Numbered from the stretch's first letter, positions 1-10,054 are shown. The stretch is 64,000 nucleotides of DNA from Pseudomonadota bacterium (GCA_018240785.1 JAFEFC010000003.1:124001-188000); one strand, 5' to 3'. Numbers and translations are program-made. The notes: generated by a model not told the origin, from the sequence alone.

Positions 1-196
1 GCACCATCGCCGCCAGGCCGGGATCGGAGAGATGGATCGCCAGCCCGCTCGGCACCAGCGTGGTCTCGCCCGGGTGCAGGGTGATCGCCGCCGGCAGGCA
101 GGCGCGCAGATCGAGGCCGGCGGAGCCCGACGTGGCATAGGCCGGAGGATGGCTCCGGAGTCGTTCGTCCAGGATCTTGATGTCGATTCGGTGCAT
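1..196 (-). CDS. dut: dUTP diphosphatase, C-terminally cut by window edge
   Basis: Reads leftward from ATG at 196 and runs off the window after about 65 codons. The visible N-terminus has the trimeric dUTPase pattern: a KILDERL start, then [15 protein letters not shown] (motif I with the Asp that coordinates the active-site Mg) and PSGLAIHL. The enzyme hydrolyses dUTP to dUMP and pyrophosphate, keeping uracil out of DNA and supplying dTMP synthesis. It lies just downstream of coaBC on the same strand, the common dfp-dut arrangement of proteobacteria. Identity is clear; motifs III-V are outside the window. Confidence 0.93.
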   Translation of the reverse strand, partial: MHRIDIKILDERLRSHPPAYATSGSAGLDLRACLPAAITLHPGETTLVPSGLAIHLSDPGLAAMV

Positions 197-263
197 GTCG
201 GCCCTCCGGGAGTCCTTGGCGCGTCGCGCTCGGTGGTGTGTGCGGTCGTGCCGGTGTCGCCGC

Positions 264-1457
264 TCAGGTCTTGGGCGGCAGCATCGCGGCCAAGTGGTCG
301 ACGATGCCGCGCGCCACCTCCGCCTTCGATGCGCGCGGCAGCGGATGACGCCCTGCGTCGTCGTAAAGGATCACCGTATTGTCGTCCCCGCCCATGCCGT
401 CGCTCACCAGGTTGCCGACCAGCAGCGGCAGGCGCTTGTTGCGTCGCTTGCCCTCCGCGTAGGCGTCCAGATCACGGCTTTCGGCCGCAAAACCCACGCA
501 GAACGGCGCCGCCGGCAAGGCGGCGACTTCCGCCAGGATATCGGGATTCGGTGTCAGGGCGATGGACAGGTCCGCGCCCGTCTTCTTGATCTTGTGCTCG
601 GCCGCCTGCACTGGGCGGTAGTCGGCCACCGCCGCCACACCGATGAAGACGTCGGCATCGGGGAGCGCCCGCAGCACCGCCGCGCGCATGTCCCGTGCGC
701 TGGCAGCCGGCACGCACTGCACGCCCAGCGGCACGGGCAGCGATACCGGCCCGCTCACCAGCACGACTTCGGCACCCGCCTGCGCGCAAGCGCGCGCCAG
801 CGCGTAACCCATCTTTCCCGAACTGATGTTGGTGATGCCACGCACCGGATCGATGGCTTCGAAAGTCGGCCCGGCAGTCATCACCACCTTGCGCGCCGCC
901 AGGCGCTTGGGCACGAAATAGCCTTCCAGCAGTTCGAGAAGTTCCTCCGGCTCGAGCATGCGCCCCATGCCGACCTCCCCGCAGGCCTGGTCTCCCGCGG
1001 CGGGGCCGAATACCGTCACGCCGTCCTCGCGCAACTGCCGGACGTTGCGCTGGGTGGGCGGCGAATCCCACATCTGGCGGTTCATCGCCGGCGCGACGAT
1101 GAGCGGCACATCGCGCGCCAGGCACAGCGTCGTGAGCAGGTCATCGGCCAGCCCATGCGCCAGGCGGGCGATGAAATCGGCCGTCGCTGGCGCCACCAGG
1201 ATCGCGTCCGCGTCGCGGCCGAGATCAATGTGCGCCATGTTGTTGGGCATGCGCGCATCCCACAGATCCGACCACACCGTGTTCCCCGACAGTGCCTGGA
1301 AGGTCACCGGCGTGACGAAGCGCGCGCCCCCCTCGGTCAGCACGACATGCACGTCGGCTCCTGACTTGCCCAGCAGGCGCACCAGTTCCGCCGCCTTGTA
1401 CGCTGCGACGCCGCCGGTGACACCCAGCACGATTTTCCTGCCCTGTAGACCGTTCAT
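264..1457 (-). CDS. coaBC: bifunctional phosphopantothenoylcysteine decarboxylase/phosphopantothenate-cysteine ligase
   Basis: 397 aa, normal length for the fused enzyme. The N-terminal CoaC half (about 1-185) is an FMN flavoprotein with the [14 protein letters not shown] start, a central AHIDLG segment carrying the catalytic His and the substrate-clamp APAMN motif. The C-terminal CoaB half carries [13 protein letters not shown] and [10 protein letters not shown], typical of the CTP-dependent ligase. Together they convert 4'-phosphopantothenate and cysteine to 4'-phosphopantetheine in coenzyme A synthesis. Followed on the same strand by dut; divergent from radC. Confidence 0.97.
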   Translation of the reverse strand: MNGLQGRKIVLGVTGGVAAYKAAELVRLLGKSGADVHVVLTEGGARFVTPVTFQALSGNTVWSDLWDARMPNNMAHIDLGRDADAILVAPATADFIARLAHGLADDLLTTLCLARDVPLIVAPAMNRQMWDSPPTQRNVRQLREDGVTVFGPAAGDQACGEVGMGRMLEPEELLELLEGYFVPKRLAARKVVMTAGPTFEAIDPVRGITNISSGKMGYALARACAQAGAEVVLVSGPVSLPVPLGVQCVPAASARDMRAAVLRALPDADVFIGVAAVADYRPVQAAEHKIKKTGADLSIALTPNPDILAEVAALPAAPFCVGFAAESRDLDAYAEGKRRNKRLPLLVGNLVSDGMGGDDNTVILYDDAGRHPLPRASKAEVARGIVDHLAAMLPPKT

Positions 1458-1533
1458 GACATTCGATTAAAATGGACGCCCGCGCACCCGACCTCACCTA
1501 CCTCCTCGATGGCGCGAAAACCAAGGAGCCACC

Positions 1534-2211
1534 ATGGCAATCACCGACTGGCCGGCGGACGAACGGCCGCGCGAAAAACTGCTCGCGCGCGGCACGCAGG
1601 CCCTGTCCGACGCGGAACTGCTCGCCATCTTCCTGCGCGTCGGCATCCGCGGCCACAGCGCAGTCGACCTTGCGCGCAGCCTGATACATCGCTTCGGCAG
1701 CCTCACCCGGTTGTGCAGCGCCAGCGCGGACGACTTCTCCGCCGTCCCGGGAATGGGGCTGGCGAAGTATGCCCAACTGCAGGCAGTGATGGAACTGGCC
1801 CGACGTGCGCTCAGCGAGACGATCCGCGAACGCGCACTGTTCGATTCACCGCAGGCAGTGCGCGACTGGCTGCGCCTGCGCCTGGGCCACCTCCCTCATG
1901 AGACCTTCTGCGTGATGCTGCTCGATGCACGCCATTGCCTGATCGACGCGGTGGACCTGTTCCGTGGCACGCTGACACAAACCTCGGTCTATCCTCGTGA
2001 AGTGGTCAAGCTCGCGCTCGAGTACAATGCGGCGGCGGTCATCTTTGCGCACAACCACCCCTCCGGCGCCTCCGAGCCGAGCACCGCCGACGAGATGCTG
2101 ACACGCGCGCTCAAGGATGCGCTGGCGCTGGTGGACGTCCGCGTCCTCGACCATTTCGTTGTTCCAGCGCATGGCGCGCCGGTATCATTCGCCGAACGTG
2201 GCCTGCTCTGA
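1534..2211 (+). CDS. radC: RadC family JAB/MPN protein
   Basis: 225 aa. An N-terminal helix-hairpin-helix-like region (LFRSL-type repeats, [13 protein letters not shown] near residue 70) is followed by a JAMM domain with HNHPSG near residue 173 and a downstream Asp in VRVLDHFVV, the zinc-binding pattern of the family. The family was once linked to DNA repair but its function is unsettled. An AGGAG-like site (ccaaggagccacc) sits just before the ATG. It is divergent from coaBC and upstream of rpmB, a gene order widely conserved in proteobacteria. Confidence 0.93.
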   Translation: MAITDWPADERPREKLLARGTQALSDAELLAIFLRVGIRGHSAVDLARSLIHRFGSLTRLCSASADDFSAVPGMGLAKYAQLQAVMELARRALSETIRERALFDSPQAVRDWLRLRLGHLPHETFCVMLLDARHCLIDAVDLFRGTLTQTSVYPREVVKLALEYNAAAVIFAHNHPSGASEPSTADEMLTRALKDALALVDVRVLDHFVVPAHGAPVSFAERGLL

Positions 2212-2313
2212 TCACCGCTCGTCCAGCCGCAGTCGCAAGCAGCGCTTGCCATCGCCTGCCCTTCTACAGTATCCTCCACCGTTTCCCGAACTTAGAATTC
2301 CCTGGAGCAACGT

Positions 2314-2550
2314 ATGGCTCGCGTCTGCCAAGTCACCGGTAAAGCACCGATGGTGGGAAACAACGTCTCCCACGCCAATAACAAGACCAAGCGCCGTTTC
2401 CTGCCGAACCTGCAGAACCGCCGTTTCTGGAGCGAGAGCGAAAACCGCTGGATCCGCCTGCGCGTTTCCAACGCCGGTCTGCGCACCATCGACAAGAAGG
2501 GCATCGACGTCGTCGTTGCCGAGCTTCGCGCCCGCGGCGAGAAGCTTTAA
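2314..2550 (+). CDS. rpmB: 50S ribosomal protein L28
   Basis: 78 aa, starting [20 protein letters not shown] with the RRFLPNLQ segment typical of bacterial L28. It is a small basic structural protein of the large ribosomal subunit. The start is supported by a GGAG at 2304-2307. It is followed 26 bp later by rpmG, the usual L28-L33 pair. The Cys pair of zinc-binding L28 forms is absent. Confidence 0.98.
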   Translation: MARVCQVTGKAPMVGNNVSHANNKTKRRFLPNLQNRRFWSESENRWIRLRVSNAGLRTIDKKGIDVVVAELRARGEKL

Positions 2551-2576
2551 TCCGCCCGAACTGAACGGAGAACGCC

Positions 2577-2744
2577 ATGGCCAAAGGCATCCGCGAAAAG
2601 ATCAAGCTGGAATCGACCGCCGGCACCGGTCATTTCTACACCACGTCCAAGAACAAGCGCACCACGCCGGAAAAGCTCGAGTTCAACAAGTACGACCCGG
2701 TCGCGCGCAAGCACGTGCCGTACAAGGAAATCAAGCTGAAGTGA
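2577..2744 (+). CDS. rpmG: 50S ribosomal protein L33
   Basis: 55 aa, [16 protein letters not shown] to the C-terminal YKEIKLK, the standard length and sequence of proteobacterial L33. A large-subunit structural protein at the E-site side. The zinc-ribbon cysteines found in some L33 paralogues are missing (C-minus form). Preceded by a GGAG at 2567-2570 and co-transcribed with rpmB; a hairpin terminator lies 100 bp downstream. Confidence 0.97.
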   Translation: MAKGIREKIKLESTAGTGHFYTTSKNKRTTPEKLEFNKYDPVARKHVPYKEIKLK

Positions 2745-2842
2745 TGCTCGGGGCGGAGCCTTTCCGCCCTGTCCTTGCCACCCCAGCCGCAACTTCAGGT
2801 TGCGGGTGACGATACGGCGAGCGACGCATACGAACTCCAGAC

Positions 2843-2880
2843 AGCAAGAAGGCCATCGGGAAACCGATGGCCTTCTTGCT
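2843..2880. terminator. bidirectional terminator between rpmG and the cold-shock gene
   Basis: Perfect 17-bp stem (agcaagaaggccatcgg pairing with its complement at 2864-2880) with a GAAA loop. The stem ends in AAGAA/TTCTT runs, so both strands can give a T-rich 3' end. It separates the rightward rpmB-rpmG unit from the leftward csp gene. Confidence 0.85.
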
Positions 2881-2925
2881 TTCCAAGGCCAGCCCGGGCT
2901 TACGCGCCGGGCGGGTCTGGCCACA

Positions 2926-3129
2926 TCAAGCCTTTTGAATGTTCGAGGCCTGCTTGCCCTTGGGGCCTTGGGTCACCTCGAAGGAAACCTTCTCGCCCTC
3001 CTTGAGGGTCTTGAAGCCACTCATGTTGATGGCAGAAAAGTGCGCGAAAAGGTCTTCGCTGCCGTCATCGGGAGTAATGAAGCCGAAACCCTTGGAATCG
3101 TTGAACCACTTCACGGTGCCAGTTGCCAT
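2926..3129 (-). CDS. cold-shock protein (CspA family)
   Basis: 67 aa single cold-shock domain: [18 protein letters not shown] (RNP1, KGFGFI) and DLFAHFSAI (RNP2-like), ending in [11 protein letters not shown]. Binds single-stranded RNA and DNA and acts as an RNA chaperone. The ATG at 3129 is preceded by AAGGAAAG; an in-frame start further up would add a non-homologous N-terminus. The approximately 330-bp gap upstream leaves room for the long 5' leader common in this family, but a thermosensor was not resolved by eye. Confidence 0.96.
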   Translation of the reverse strand: MATGTVKWFNDSKGFGFITPDDGSEDLFAHFSAINMSGFKTLKEGEKVSFEVTQGPKGKQASNIQKA

Positions 3130-3461
3130 ATTGCATCTTTCCTTCAAGGTTGCTTGATACGATCGGCCCCCCGGCCGATACATCGGCGCCAGCCCCCCGT
3201 CGTTATCTTCGACAAGCCTGAAACCGGCGCACAGCTTGGCTTTTACGCACTTGCCCGCACACCGTCAACGACTTCTTCGGGTGCAATTTTGGCGCGTCGC
3301 AGCATTCGGTTAAAGGGATAATTCCGGAACATACTAAATTGACAGGCACTTTCCCGGAATCCAGGCATGTCGCACCGCACGAGCCGCTCTTGAAATCACG
3401 CAACACTCCCCCATCTGCACACTGAATTCGACTTGTTGCACTCTGCCCGGAGTTCTTTAGA
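3130..3461. other. intergenic region between csp and clpS
   Basis: Divergent 332-bp gap without a credible ORF. It should hold the csp promoter and leader on the minus strand and the clpS-clpA promoter on the plus strand. A short ttccggaa palindrome lies at 3322-3329. The stretch around 3310-3345 is less GC-rich than its surroundings. No confident promoter hexamers were assigned. Confidence 0.5.
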
Positions 3462-3779
3462 ATGAATTTCATGGGTACCCGTAAACAAGACGAATTCCTG
3501 CTGGAGGCGAAGCGGACACGCACCAAGCCGCCGCCCCTATATAAGGTGCTTCTGCTGAACGACGACTACACGCCGATGGACTTCGTGATAATCGTGTTGC
3601 AGAAATTTTTCGGCATGGATCGCGAACGTGCCACGCGAGTCATGCTCCAAGTGCACAGAGAGGGCATGGGGATATGCGGAGTCTTTCCGCGTGACATTGC
3701 CTCGACGAAGGTCGAACAGGTCGTATCCTTTGCTCGTCAGCATCAACATCCGCTGGCATGCGTGATGGAGGAAAATTGA
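3462..3779 (+). CDS. clpS: ATP-dependent Clp protease adaptor ClpS
   Basis: 105 aa. The core [20 protein letters not shown] and the following VMLQVHREG and GVFPRDIA segments are the ClpS signature. ClpS binds N-degron substrates through the NDDYTPM region and hands them to ClpA. The start ATG at 3462 has a GGAG 9 nt upstream; ATG 3471 is an alternative giving the more usual N-terminus. The stop is immediately followed by the clpA ATG, so the two are translationally coupled. Confidence 0.96.
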   Translation: MNFMGTRKQDEFLLEAKRTRTKPPPLYKVLLLNDDYTPMDFVIIVLQKFFGMDRERATRVMLQVHREGMGICGVFPRDIASTKVEQVVSFARQHQHPLACVMEEN

Positions 3780-6056
3780 ATGATCGCGCAAGAGCTTGAA
3801 GTGAGCCTGCACATGGCCTTTGTAGAGGCGCGCCAGAAGCGACACGAGTTCATCACCGTGGAGCATCTGCTGCTCGCCCTGCTCGACAATCCCTCGGCGG
3901 CAGAAGTGCTGCGCGCCTGCGCCGCCAACATCGACGAGTTGCGGCGCGAGCTCACCAACTTCATCAACGAGCACACGCCAACCATCGAAGGCAGCGGTGA
4001 AATCGACACCCAGCCCACGCTCGGATTCCAGCGCGTGATCCAGCGGGCTATCCTGCACGTCCAGTCTTCCGGCAAGAAGGAAGTCACGGGCGCGAACGTG
4101 CTGGTCGCGATCTTCGGCGAGAAGGATTCCCACGCGGTGTATTTCCTGCAGCGGCAGAACATCTCGCGGCTGGACGTGGTGAATTTCATCTCGCACGGCA
4201 TCGCCAAGACGCCGCAGCAGGGCGCCAACCAGCCGAACCGGAGCGACTCGGAGCAGAACGAGCCCGAACAGGAGGAGAAGCAACCTGGCGGCGCACTCGA
4301 GAATTACACGCAGAACCTGAACCAGCAGGCGCTCGTCGGCAAGATCGATCCGCTGATCGGACGCGAGAAGGAGGTCGAGCGCGTCATCCAGACCTTGTGC
4401 CGCCGCCGCAAGAACAACCCGCTGCTGGTCGGCGAGGCTGGCGTGGGCAAGACGGCGATCGCCGAGGGTTTGGCGCACCGTATCGTCGAAGGGCGCGTGC
4501 CCGAGATCCTCGAGAACGCCCAGGTCTATGCGCTGGACATGGGTGCGCTGCTGGCCGGCACCAAATACCGTGGCGACTTCGAGCAGCGTCTGAAGGCTGT
4601 CCTCAAGCAGTTGCTCGAGAACCCGAATGCAATCCTGTTCATCGACGAGATCCACACGCTGATCGGTGCCGGCGCCGCATCCGGCGGCACGCTGGATGCG
4701 TCCAACCTGCTCAAGCCGGCGCTGTCATCCGGTCAGTTGAAGTGCATCGGCGCCACCACCTACAACGAGTTCCGCCAGATCTTCGAGAAGGACCACGCGC
4801 TGTCCCGCCGCTTCCAGAAGGTGGACGTCGTCGAGCCCTCGGTGGCTGAAACAGTGGAGATCCTGAAGGGACTCAAGAGCCGCTTCGAGGAACACCACGG
4901 CGTGAAGTACTCGACATCGGCGCTGTCGAGCGCGGCGGAGCTGTCGGCGCGCTACATCAACGACCGTCACCTGCCCGACAAGGCGATCGACGTCATCGAC
5001 GAGGCGGGCGCGGCGCAGCGCATCCTGCCCAAGTCCAGGCAGAAGAAGACCATCGGCAAGAACGAGATCGAGGAAATCGTCGCCAAGATTGCCCGCATCC
5101 CGCCGCGCACCGTCTCCAACGACGACCGCGCGGCACTGAAGACATTGGAGCGCGACCTCAAGAACGTGGTGTTCGGCCAGGACGCGGCCATCGACGCGCT
5201 CGCGCAGGCAATCAAGATGTCGCGGTCCGGCCTCGGAAATCCGCAGAAGCCGATCGGCTCCTTCCTGTTCTCGGGCCCGACGGGTGTCGGCAAGACCGAG
5301 GTCGCACGCCAGCTTGCCTACGTGCTGGGCATCGAGCTGGTGCGCTTTGACATGTCGGAGTACATGGAGCGCCATGCGGTGAGCCGCCTGATCGGTGCGC
5401 CACCGGGCTATGTGGGCTTCGACCAGGGCGGCCTGCTCACCGAGCAGATCACCAAGAAGCCGCACTGCGTGCTGCTGCTCGACGAGATCGAGAAGGCGCA
5501 TCCGGACATCTACAACATCCTGCTGCAGGTCATGGACCACGGCACGCTGACCGACAACAACGGCCGGCAGGCGGACTTCCGCAACGTGATCGTGATCATG
5601 ACCACCAACGCGGGAGCGGAGACGATGCAGAAATCGGTCATCGGCTTCTCCGCCAAGCGCGAAGCCGGCGACGAGATGGAAGACATCAAGCGCATGTTCT
5701 CGCCGGAGTTCCGCAACCGGCTGGATGCCACCATCTCGTTCAAGGCGCTCGATAACGAAATCATCCTGCGCGTGGTGGACAAGTTCCTGATGCAGCTCGA
5801 AGCACAACTGCACGAGAAGAAGGTCGAGGCGCACTTCACCGAAGACCTGAAAGCCTGGCTCGCCGAAAAGGGCTTCGATCCGCTGATGGGTGCACGCCCG
5901 ATGGCCCGCCTGATCCAGGACACGATCCGCTCCGCACTCGCCGACGAACTCCTGTTCGGGCGGCTGGCCAACGGCGGCAAAGTCACCATCGACCTCGACG
6001 AGGACGACAAGGTGAAGCTGCTGTTCGAGCAGACCGAGGATGCGACGACGGTCTGA
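3780..6056 (+). CDS. clpA: ATP-dependent Clp protease ATP-binding subunit ClpA
   Basis: 758 aa, full length. Order: Clp N-domain (1-145), AAA+ module 1 with Walker A GEAGVGKT near residue 218 and Walker [13 protein letters not shown]+ module 2 with GPTGVGKT near residue 499 and [11 protein letters not shown], then a C-terminal D2-small domain ([11 protein letters not shown]). An unfoldase that feeds N-degron and tagged proteins to ClpP. It begins directly after the clpS stop codon. A hairpin terminator follows at 6081-6103. Confidence 0.97.
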   Translation: MIAQELEVSLHMAFVEARQKRHEFITVEHLLLALLDNPSAAEVLRACAANIDELRRELTNFINEHTPTIEGSGEIDTQPTLGFQRVIQRAILHVQSSGKKEVTGANVLVAIFGEKDSHAVYFLQRQNISRLDVVNFISHGIAKTPQQGANQPNRSDSEQNEPEQEEKQPGGALENYTQNLNQQALVGKIDPLIGREKEVERVIQTLCRRRKNNPLLVGEAGVGKTAIAEGLAHRIVEGRVPEILENAQVYALDMGALLAGTKYRGDFEQRLKAVLKQLLENPNAILFIDEIHTLIGAGAASGGTLDASNLLKPALSSGQLKCIGATTYNEFRQIFEKDHALSRRFQKVDVVEPSVAETVEILKGLKSRFEEHHGVKYSTSALSSAAELSARYINDRHLPDKAIDVIDEAGAAQRILPKSRQKKTIGKNEIEEIVAKIARIPPRTVSNDDRAALKTLERDLKNVVFGQDAAIDALAQAIKMSRSGLGNPQKPIGSFLFSGPTGVGKTEVARQLAYVLGIELVRFDMSEYMERHAVSRLIGAPPGYVGFDQGGLLTEQITKKPHCVLLLDEIEKAHPDIYNILLQVMDHGTLTDNNGRQADFRNVIVIMTTNAGAETMQKSVIGFSAKREAGDEMEDIKRMFSPEFRNRLDATISFKALDNEIILRVVDKFLMQLEAQLHEKKVEAHFTEDLKAWLAEKGFDPLMGARPMARLIQDTIRSALADELLFGRLANGGKVTIDLDEDDKVKLLFEQTEDATTV

Positions 6057-6080
6057 ACCGCTCTCGCCAGCCCGTGCATG

Positions 6081-6110
6081 ACGCCTCCCTGTGCGGGAGG
6101 CGTTCTTCTT
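6081..6110 (+). terminator. terminator after clpA
   Basis: 9-bp GC-rich stem (acgcctccc / gggaggcgt) with a TGTGC loop followed by the T-rich tail tcttcttt. It lies 25 bp after the clpA stop. Confidence 0.8.
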
Positions 6111-6231
6111 TGTACGGCCGGATCGCTTCACCGACGCCCCGTCACCCCGTGCCCGCGCAGGCATGCCGCACTCGGCTATCATGCGCGGGCCCGCAGGCAC
6201 CCGTCCTGCACGTTTTCAGCGAGGAGCTTCC

Positions 6232-6711
6232 ATGACCATCCAGACCACCGATCTCTGCGACGCCAACGAAGACACGGTGAGCGTCGTCAGCCCGATGTTC
6301 CGCAGCTTTGGCGGCCGCAGCGCGTTCGGCGGGCCGATCACCACGCTGAAGCTGTTCGAGGACAACGCGCTGGTGCGCAAGACGCTGGAGACCGCAGGCG
6401 AAGGCCGGGTGCTCGTCATCGACGGCGGCGGCTCGATGCGCTGCGCGCTCGTCGGCGACCAGTTGGCCGAGCTCGGTGTGCGCAACGGCTGGGGCGGCAT
6501 CGTCGTGTACGGTTGCATTCGGGATTCGAAAGCGATCGGCGCGATGAATATCGGTGTGTTCGCCCTCGGCACCCATCCGCGCAAAACAGTCAAACGCAAT
6601 ACCGGCGAGACCGATCTGCCCGTCACGTTCGGTGGCGTGACTTTCATTCCCGGGCACTACCTCTACGCAGACGAGGACGGAGTCATCGTCTCCCCAACCG
6701 CGCTCTTCTGA
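6232..6711 (+). CDS. rraA: RraA family protein
   Basis: 159 aa with the RraA / HMG-CHA aldolase-like fold: [13 protein letters not shown] at the N-terminus, [18 protein letters not shown] and [13 protein letters not shown] in the middle, DEDGVIVSP at the end. In Escherichia coli RraA inhibits RNase E. The wider family includes 4-hydroxy-4-methyl-2-oxoglutarate aldolases, and the catalytic-type G-D-x20-R-D arrangement is present here, so aldolase activity is a real alternative. The ATG at 6232 follows GAGGAG. Monocistronic. Confidence 0.88.
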   Translation: MTIQTTDLCDANEDTVSVVSPMFRSFGGRSAFGGPITTLKLFEDNALVRKTLETAGEGRVLVIDGGGSMRCALVGDQLAELGVRNGWGGIVVYGCIRDSKAIGAMNIGVFALGTHPRKTVKRNTGETDLPVTFGGVTFIPGHYLYADEDGVIVSPTALF

Positions 6712-7039
6712 CGCCGGCGGTGCCCCAGGTTCCAACAAGGTCACCGCGATCGGCCTGCAGGGCGCCGCAGCGCAACACACGCTGTACCGGATTCCGTTTC
6801 ACGACGTCGATTCCTTTCTCATACCGTGAAACGTAATATCCAAGCACTTGTTTTTATGAGTAAAATTTTTTTCTTATATCTTATATAAGACATATTGCTG
6901 CTGCGCACGATGCAGCCTATACTTTCTCTCAACCGCAACACCTCTCTCCCTCGAAGATGTTCCGGCTTGGACCTCTGCCGGCGAGCGCAACGCCGGCGGC
7001 TGAGGTTGAATCAACTCTCGAATCAGACAAGGAAGCATC
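6712..7039. other. regulatory region upstream of isocitrate lyase
   Basis: 328-bp gap with no ORF. An unusually AT-rich patch at about 6850-6895 (runs of T and TTATATCTTATATAAGA) stands out in this GC-rich DNA and precedes a strong sigma-70 promoter at 6895-6923. Such AT-rich DNA could be an UP element or a regulator-binding site for acetate or fatty-acid control of aceA; the regulator is not identifiable here. Confidence 0.6.
6895..6923 (+). promoter_or_regulatory. sigma-70 promoter of aceA
   Basis: TTGCTG (6895-6900), exactly 17 nt, TATACT (6918-6923). Transcription would start about 110 bp before the aceA ATG. The spacer contains a short inverted repeat (CTGC...GCAG) that could be an operator. 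Confidence 0.7.
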
Positions 7040-8353
7040 ATGACCCTGACCCGCGAACAGCAAATCGCCGCCCTCGAAAAAGACTGGGCCGAGAATCCCC
7101 GTTGGAAAGGCATCAAGCGCGGTTACGCCGCCGCCGACGTGGTTCGCCTGCGCGGCAGCCTGCAGCCCGAATACACGCTGGCCCAGCGCGGTGCAAAGCT
7201 GCTGTGGGAGCGCGTCAACGGCGGCGCCAAGAAGGGTTATGTGAACGCCTTCGGCGCGATCACCGCCGGTCAGGCGATGCAGCAGGCCAAGGCCGGCCTC
7301 GAGGCGGTCTATCTGTCGGGCTGGCAGGTCGCCGCCGACGGCAACACCTCCGAGACCATGTACCCCGACCAGTCGCTGTACGCCTACGACTCGGTGCCGA
7401 CCATGGTCCGCCGCATCAACAACACCTTCAAGCGCGCCGACGAGATCCAGTGGTCGCGCGGCATCAACCCGGGCGACAAGGAATTCATCGACTATTTCCT
7501 GCCGATCGTCGCCGACGCTGAAGCCGGTTTCGGCGGCGTGCTGAACGCCTTCGAACTGATGAAGAACATGATCGCCGCCGGCGCCGCCGGTGTGCACTTC
7601 GAAGACCAGCTCGCCGCGGTGAAGAAGTGCGGCCACATGGGCGGCAAGGTGCTGGTGCCGACCCAGGAGGCGATCGAGAAGCTGATCTCGGCCCGCTTCG
7701 CCGCCGACGTCATGGGCGTGCCGACCATCATCCTGGCCCGTACCGATGCGGAAGCTGCGAACCTGATCACTTCCGATCACGATGCCAACGACAAGCCCTT
7801 CCTCACTGGCGAGCGCACGCAGGAAGGCTTCTACCGTGTCAAGAACGGTCTTGAGCAGGCCATCAGCCGCGGCGTCGCCTACGCGCCGTACGCCGACCTG
7901 GTGTGGTGCGAGACCGGCACGCCGGATCTCGGCTTCGCCCGCGAGTTCGCCCAGGCCGTGCATGCCGCCTGCCCGGGCAAGCTGCTGTCGTACAACTGCT
8001 CGCCGTCCTTCAACTGGAAGAAGAACCTGGACGACGCCACCATCGCCAAGTTCCAGGACGAGCTCTCGGCGCTGGGCTACAAGTACCAGTTCATCACGCT
8101 GGCCGGCATCCACATCAACTGGTTCAACACCTTCAAGTTCGCCCACGCCTACGCCCGCGGCGAAGGCATGAAGCACTACACCGAGATGGTGCAGGAGCCG
8201 GAATTCGCCGCGCGCGAGCAGGGTTACACCTTCGTGTCGCACCAGCAGGAAGTCGGCGCCGGTTACTTCGACGACGTCACCACCGTCATCCAGGGCGGTT
8301 CTTCCTCGGTGAAGGCGCTCACCGGTTCGACCGAAGAAGAGCAGTTCCACTAA
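7040..8353 (+). CDS. aceA: isocitrate lyase
   Basis: 437 aa, the length of proteobacterial isocitrate lyase. The KKCGHMGGK loop with the catalytic Cys is present, as are TDAEAANL and SYNCSPSFNWKK. It cleaves isocitrate to glyoxylate and succinate, the first step of the glyoxylate shunt, needed for growth on acetate and fatty acids and usable for glyoxylate regeneration in some C1 metabolisms. The start is preceded by aaggaagcatc. Monocistronic, with its own promoter and terminator. Confidence 0.98.
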   Translation: MTLTREQQIAALEKDWAENPRWKGIKRGYAAADVVRLRGSLQPEYTLAQRGAKLLWERVNGGAKKGYVNAFGAITAGQAMQQAKAGLEAVYLSGWQVAADGNTSETMYPDQSLYAYDSVPTMVRRINNTFKRADEIQWSRGINPGDKEFIDYFLPIVADAEAGFGGVLNAFELMKNMIAAGAAGVHFEDQLAAVKKCGHMGGKVLVPTQEAIEKLISARFAADVMGVPTIILARTDAEAANLITSDHDANDKPFLTGERTQEGFYRVKNGLEQAISRGVAYAPYADLVWCETGTPDLGFAREFAQAVHAACPGKLLSYNCSPSFNWKKNLDDATIAKFQDELSALGYKYQFITLAGIHINWFNTFKFAHAYARGEGMKHYTEMVQEPEFAAREQGYTFVSHQQEVGAGYFDDVTTVIQGGSSSVKALTGSTEEEQFH

Positions 8354-8390
8354 GAGACTGCGTCCCCGAATAAACGGGGGAGGAGACAGG

Positions 8391-8418
8391 AAGGCCACCC
8401 CACGGGGTGGCCTTCTTC
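8391..8418 (+). terminator. terminator after aceA
   Basis: 10-bp perfect stem (aaggccaccc / gggtggcctt) with a CACG loop followed by CTTCC. It lies 37 bp after the aceA stop and can also serve the leftward gene that ends at 8533. Confidence 0.8.
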
Positions 8419-8532
8419 CATTTCGGCGGCCGCGCATCAGCCGCGACAGTTGCTCGAGCCGAGCCGCCTTGCAGGCGCGGTTCGAGCGGGCCGCACGCAG
8501 GCTGACCGACTGCGGTCCGCGGCTTTTCAGCC

Positions 8533-9102
8533 TCAGCCGCGGCCCGGCTCCATGCCCCGACCAGGACCCATTCCCTGCCTCGCGCCGTCCGCGCGCCCCT
8601 GCCGCATGCCCGGCCCGCGATCCCCCTTGCCGCCGCGCGGCCCCATGTGGAAGTCGGCGTCGAAGACCTTCTTCTGCGCATCGCTCAGGTGCGGATAAAA
8701 GGCCTCCACCGCGCGTCGCGTTTCAGCCAGCTCGGTCTGGTGGATGCGGCTCATTTCCTCCATGCGCTGCAGGCGCTCGAGCGCGGTGGCAGGCCACGGC
8801 GCCGCACGGTGCGCAGCCATGCGCTCGCCGACGTCCTTTGCACGCACCAGCATCGCGCCCTTGAACTGCGACCAAGCACCTTGCTGGTCCGGCTTCAGCG
8901 CCAGCGCGAGCTCAAGCCGGGCGAGCCGGGTTTCGCTGCGCTGCACGACGCGCTCGTCCAACTGCGCCGGATCGAAGCGCTGCATCATCGGCCCCGGGCC
9001 GTAGCCGTCACAGTGTCCGCCACGCGCCATCGCAGCCGATGCGCCGAAGGCGGTGCTGGCAACAAGGGCGGCGGCAATGGTGGTCTTCATCCAGGTCTTC
9101 AT
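8533..9102 (-). CDS. Spy/CpxP-like periplasmic LTxxQ-motif protein
   Basis: 189 aa. A signal peptide (MKTWMKTTIAAALVASTAFGASAAMA) leads into a helical domain resembling Spy/CpxP, with LALKPDQQGAW and LSDAQKKVFDADFH as LTxxQ-type repeats, and a low-complexity Gly/Arg/Met tail. Family members are periplasmic chaperones or stress sensors of envelope and metal stress. The ATG at 9102 has AGGAGAAA upstream. It is divergent from a two-component system, the layout of cpxP with cpxRA, which suggests regulation by that system. Confidence 0.8.
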   Translation of the reverse strand: MKTWMKTTIAAALVASTAFGASAAMARGGHCDGYGPGPMMQRFDPAQLDERVVQRSETRLARLELALALKPDQQGAWSQFKGAMLVRAKDVGERMAAHRAAPWPATALERLQRMEEMSRIHQTELAETRRAVEAFYPHLSDAQKKVFDADFHMGPRGGKGDRGPGMRQGRADGARQGMGPGRGMEPGRG

Positions 9103-9222
9103 GATGTTTCTCCTCGTGGGGCATTGCCCGTTCATTCGGGCGACGGAGCCATTGAAGCACCCTGATGTAAGCCGGATTTGTCCGCGAGCCTTCGATTTGC
9201 AGCCTCTTGTCTCCGTGCCCGC

Positions 9223-9241
9223 GCTGGATACGCTGGGATAC
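9223..9241 (+). repeat. tandem GCTGG(G)ATAC repeat, possible response-regulator box
   Basis: GCTGGATAC at 9223-9231 is directly followed by GCTGGGATAC at 9232-9241. Tandem copies at roughly one helical turn are the usual form of OmpR-family binding sites. It sits 50 bp before the response-regulator start in the divergent region. Confidence 0.45.
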
Positions 9242-9289
9242 AAAGCACGTGCGTGTCCGACATAAGATGCCGGCCATGGAGAGATCGCC

Positions 9290-10054
9290 ATGAGCAACCA
9301 GACCGACCACATCCTCATCGTCGATGACGATCGCGACATCCGCCAACTGCTCGCCGAGTACCTCGAGAAGCAGGGCCTGCGCTGCACGACTGCGGCTGAC
9401 GGTCGCGACATGAAGGCCAAGCTCGAGACCCACCGCGTCGACCTCATCGTGCTCGACATCATGATGCCCGGCGAGGACGGCCTGAGCCTGTGCCGCAACC
9501 TGCGCGCCAGCGGCAGCCCGCAGGCCAACACGCCGATCCTGATGCTTACCGCGCGCGGCGAGGACATGGACCGCATCCTCGGCCTCGAGATGGGCGCCGA
9601 CGACTACCTGCCCAAGCCCTTCGTCCCGCGAGAGCTGTACGCGCGCATCCGCGCCATCCTGCGCCGCACCCGGGCACTGCCGCCCAACCTCGAGGCCTCG
9701 CCGCCGGCGAATGCACGCGAACTGCACTTCGCCCACTGGCGCCTGGACACGGTGAACCGCCACCTGATCGACGGCTCCGGCACCGTGGTCGCGCTGTCGG
9801 GTGCGGAATACCGGCTGCTGGGCGTGTTCCTCGCCCATCCGCAGAAGGTGCTGTCGCGTGACCAGTTGATGGAGCTGACGCAGGGTCGCGAGGCGGACGT
9901 GTTCGACCGCTCGATCGACCTGCTGGTGAGCCGGCTGCGCCAGCGCCTCGGCGACAACGCGCGCGAACCGGCGATCATCAAGACTGTGCGCAATGAAGGC
10001 TATGTGCTCGCCGCTGAGGTCATCACCGTGGGCGATGAGCGGGGATCCGCATGA
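9290..10054 (+). CDS. OmpR-family response regulator
   Basis: 254 aa. Receiver domain (1-125) with the acidic pair in ILIVDDD, phosphoacceptor Asp56 in VLDIMMP and Lys in DDYLPKPF; C-terminal winged helix (about 145-240) with LSGAEYRLL and VLSRDQLMEL. A transcription factor controlled by the histidine kinase whose gene overlaps its 3' end by 4 bp. The divergent Spy-like gene is the likely target. The closest known relatives are OmpR-type regulators; ligand and signal are not evident. Confidence 0.92.
   Translation: MSNQTDHILIVDDDRDIRQLLAEYLEKQGLRCTTAADGRDMKAKLETHRVDLIVLDIMMPGEDGLSLCRNLRASGSPQANTPILMLTARGEDMDRILGLEMGADDYLPKPFVPRELYARIRAILRRTRALPPNLEASPPANARELHFAHWRLDTVNRHLIDGSGTVVALSGAEYRLLGVFLAHPQKVLSRDQLMELTQGREADVFDRSIDLLVSRLRQRLGDNAREPAIIKTVRNEGYVLAAEVITVGDERGSA

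Noticed and set aside
177-1364. Long plus-strand ORF opposite coaBC, and many similar long ORFs opposite clpA, aceA, tyrS, the activator and fhcA
   Set aside because: They are antisense shadows typical of high-GC DNA: Arg/His/Gln-rich composition, no recognisable domain, and full overlap with well-identified genes.
3436-3463. TTGCAC-N16-TAGAAT as clpS promoter
   Set aside because: The -10 would overlap the start codon at 3462. It would only fit a leaderless transcript from ATG 3471, while a ribosome-binding site exists for 3462.
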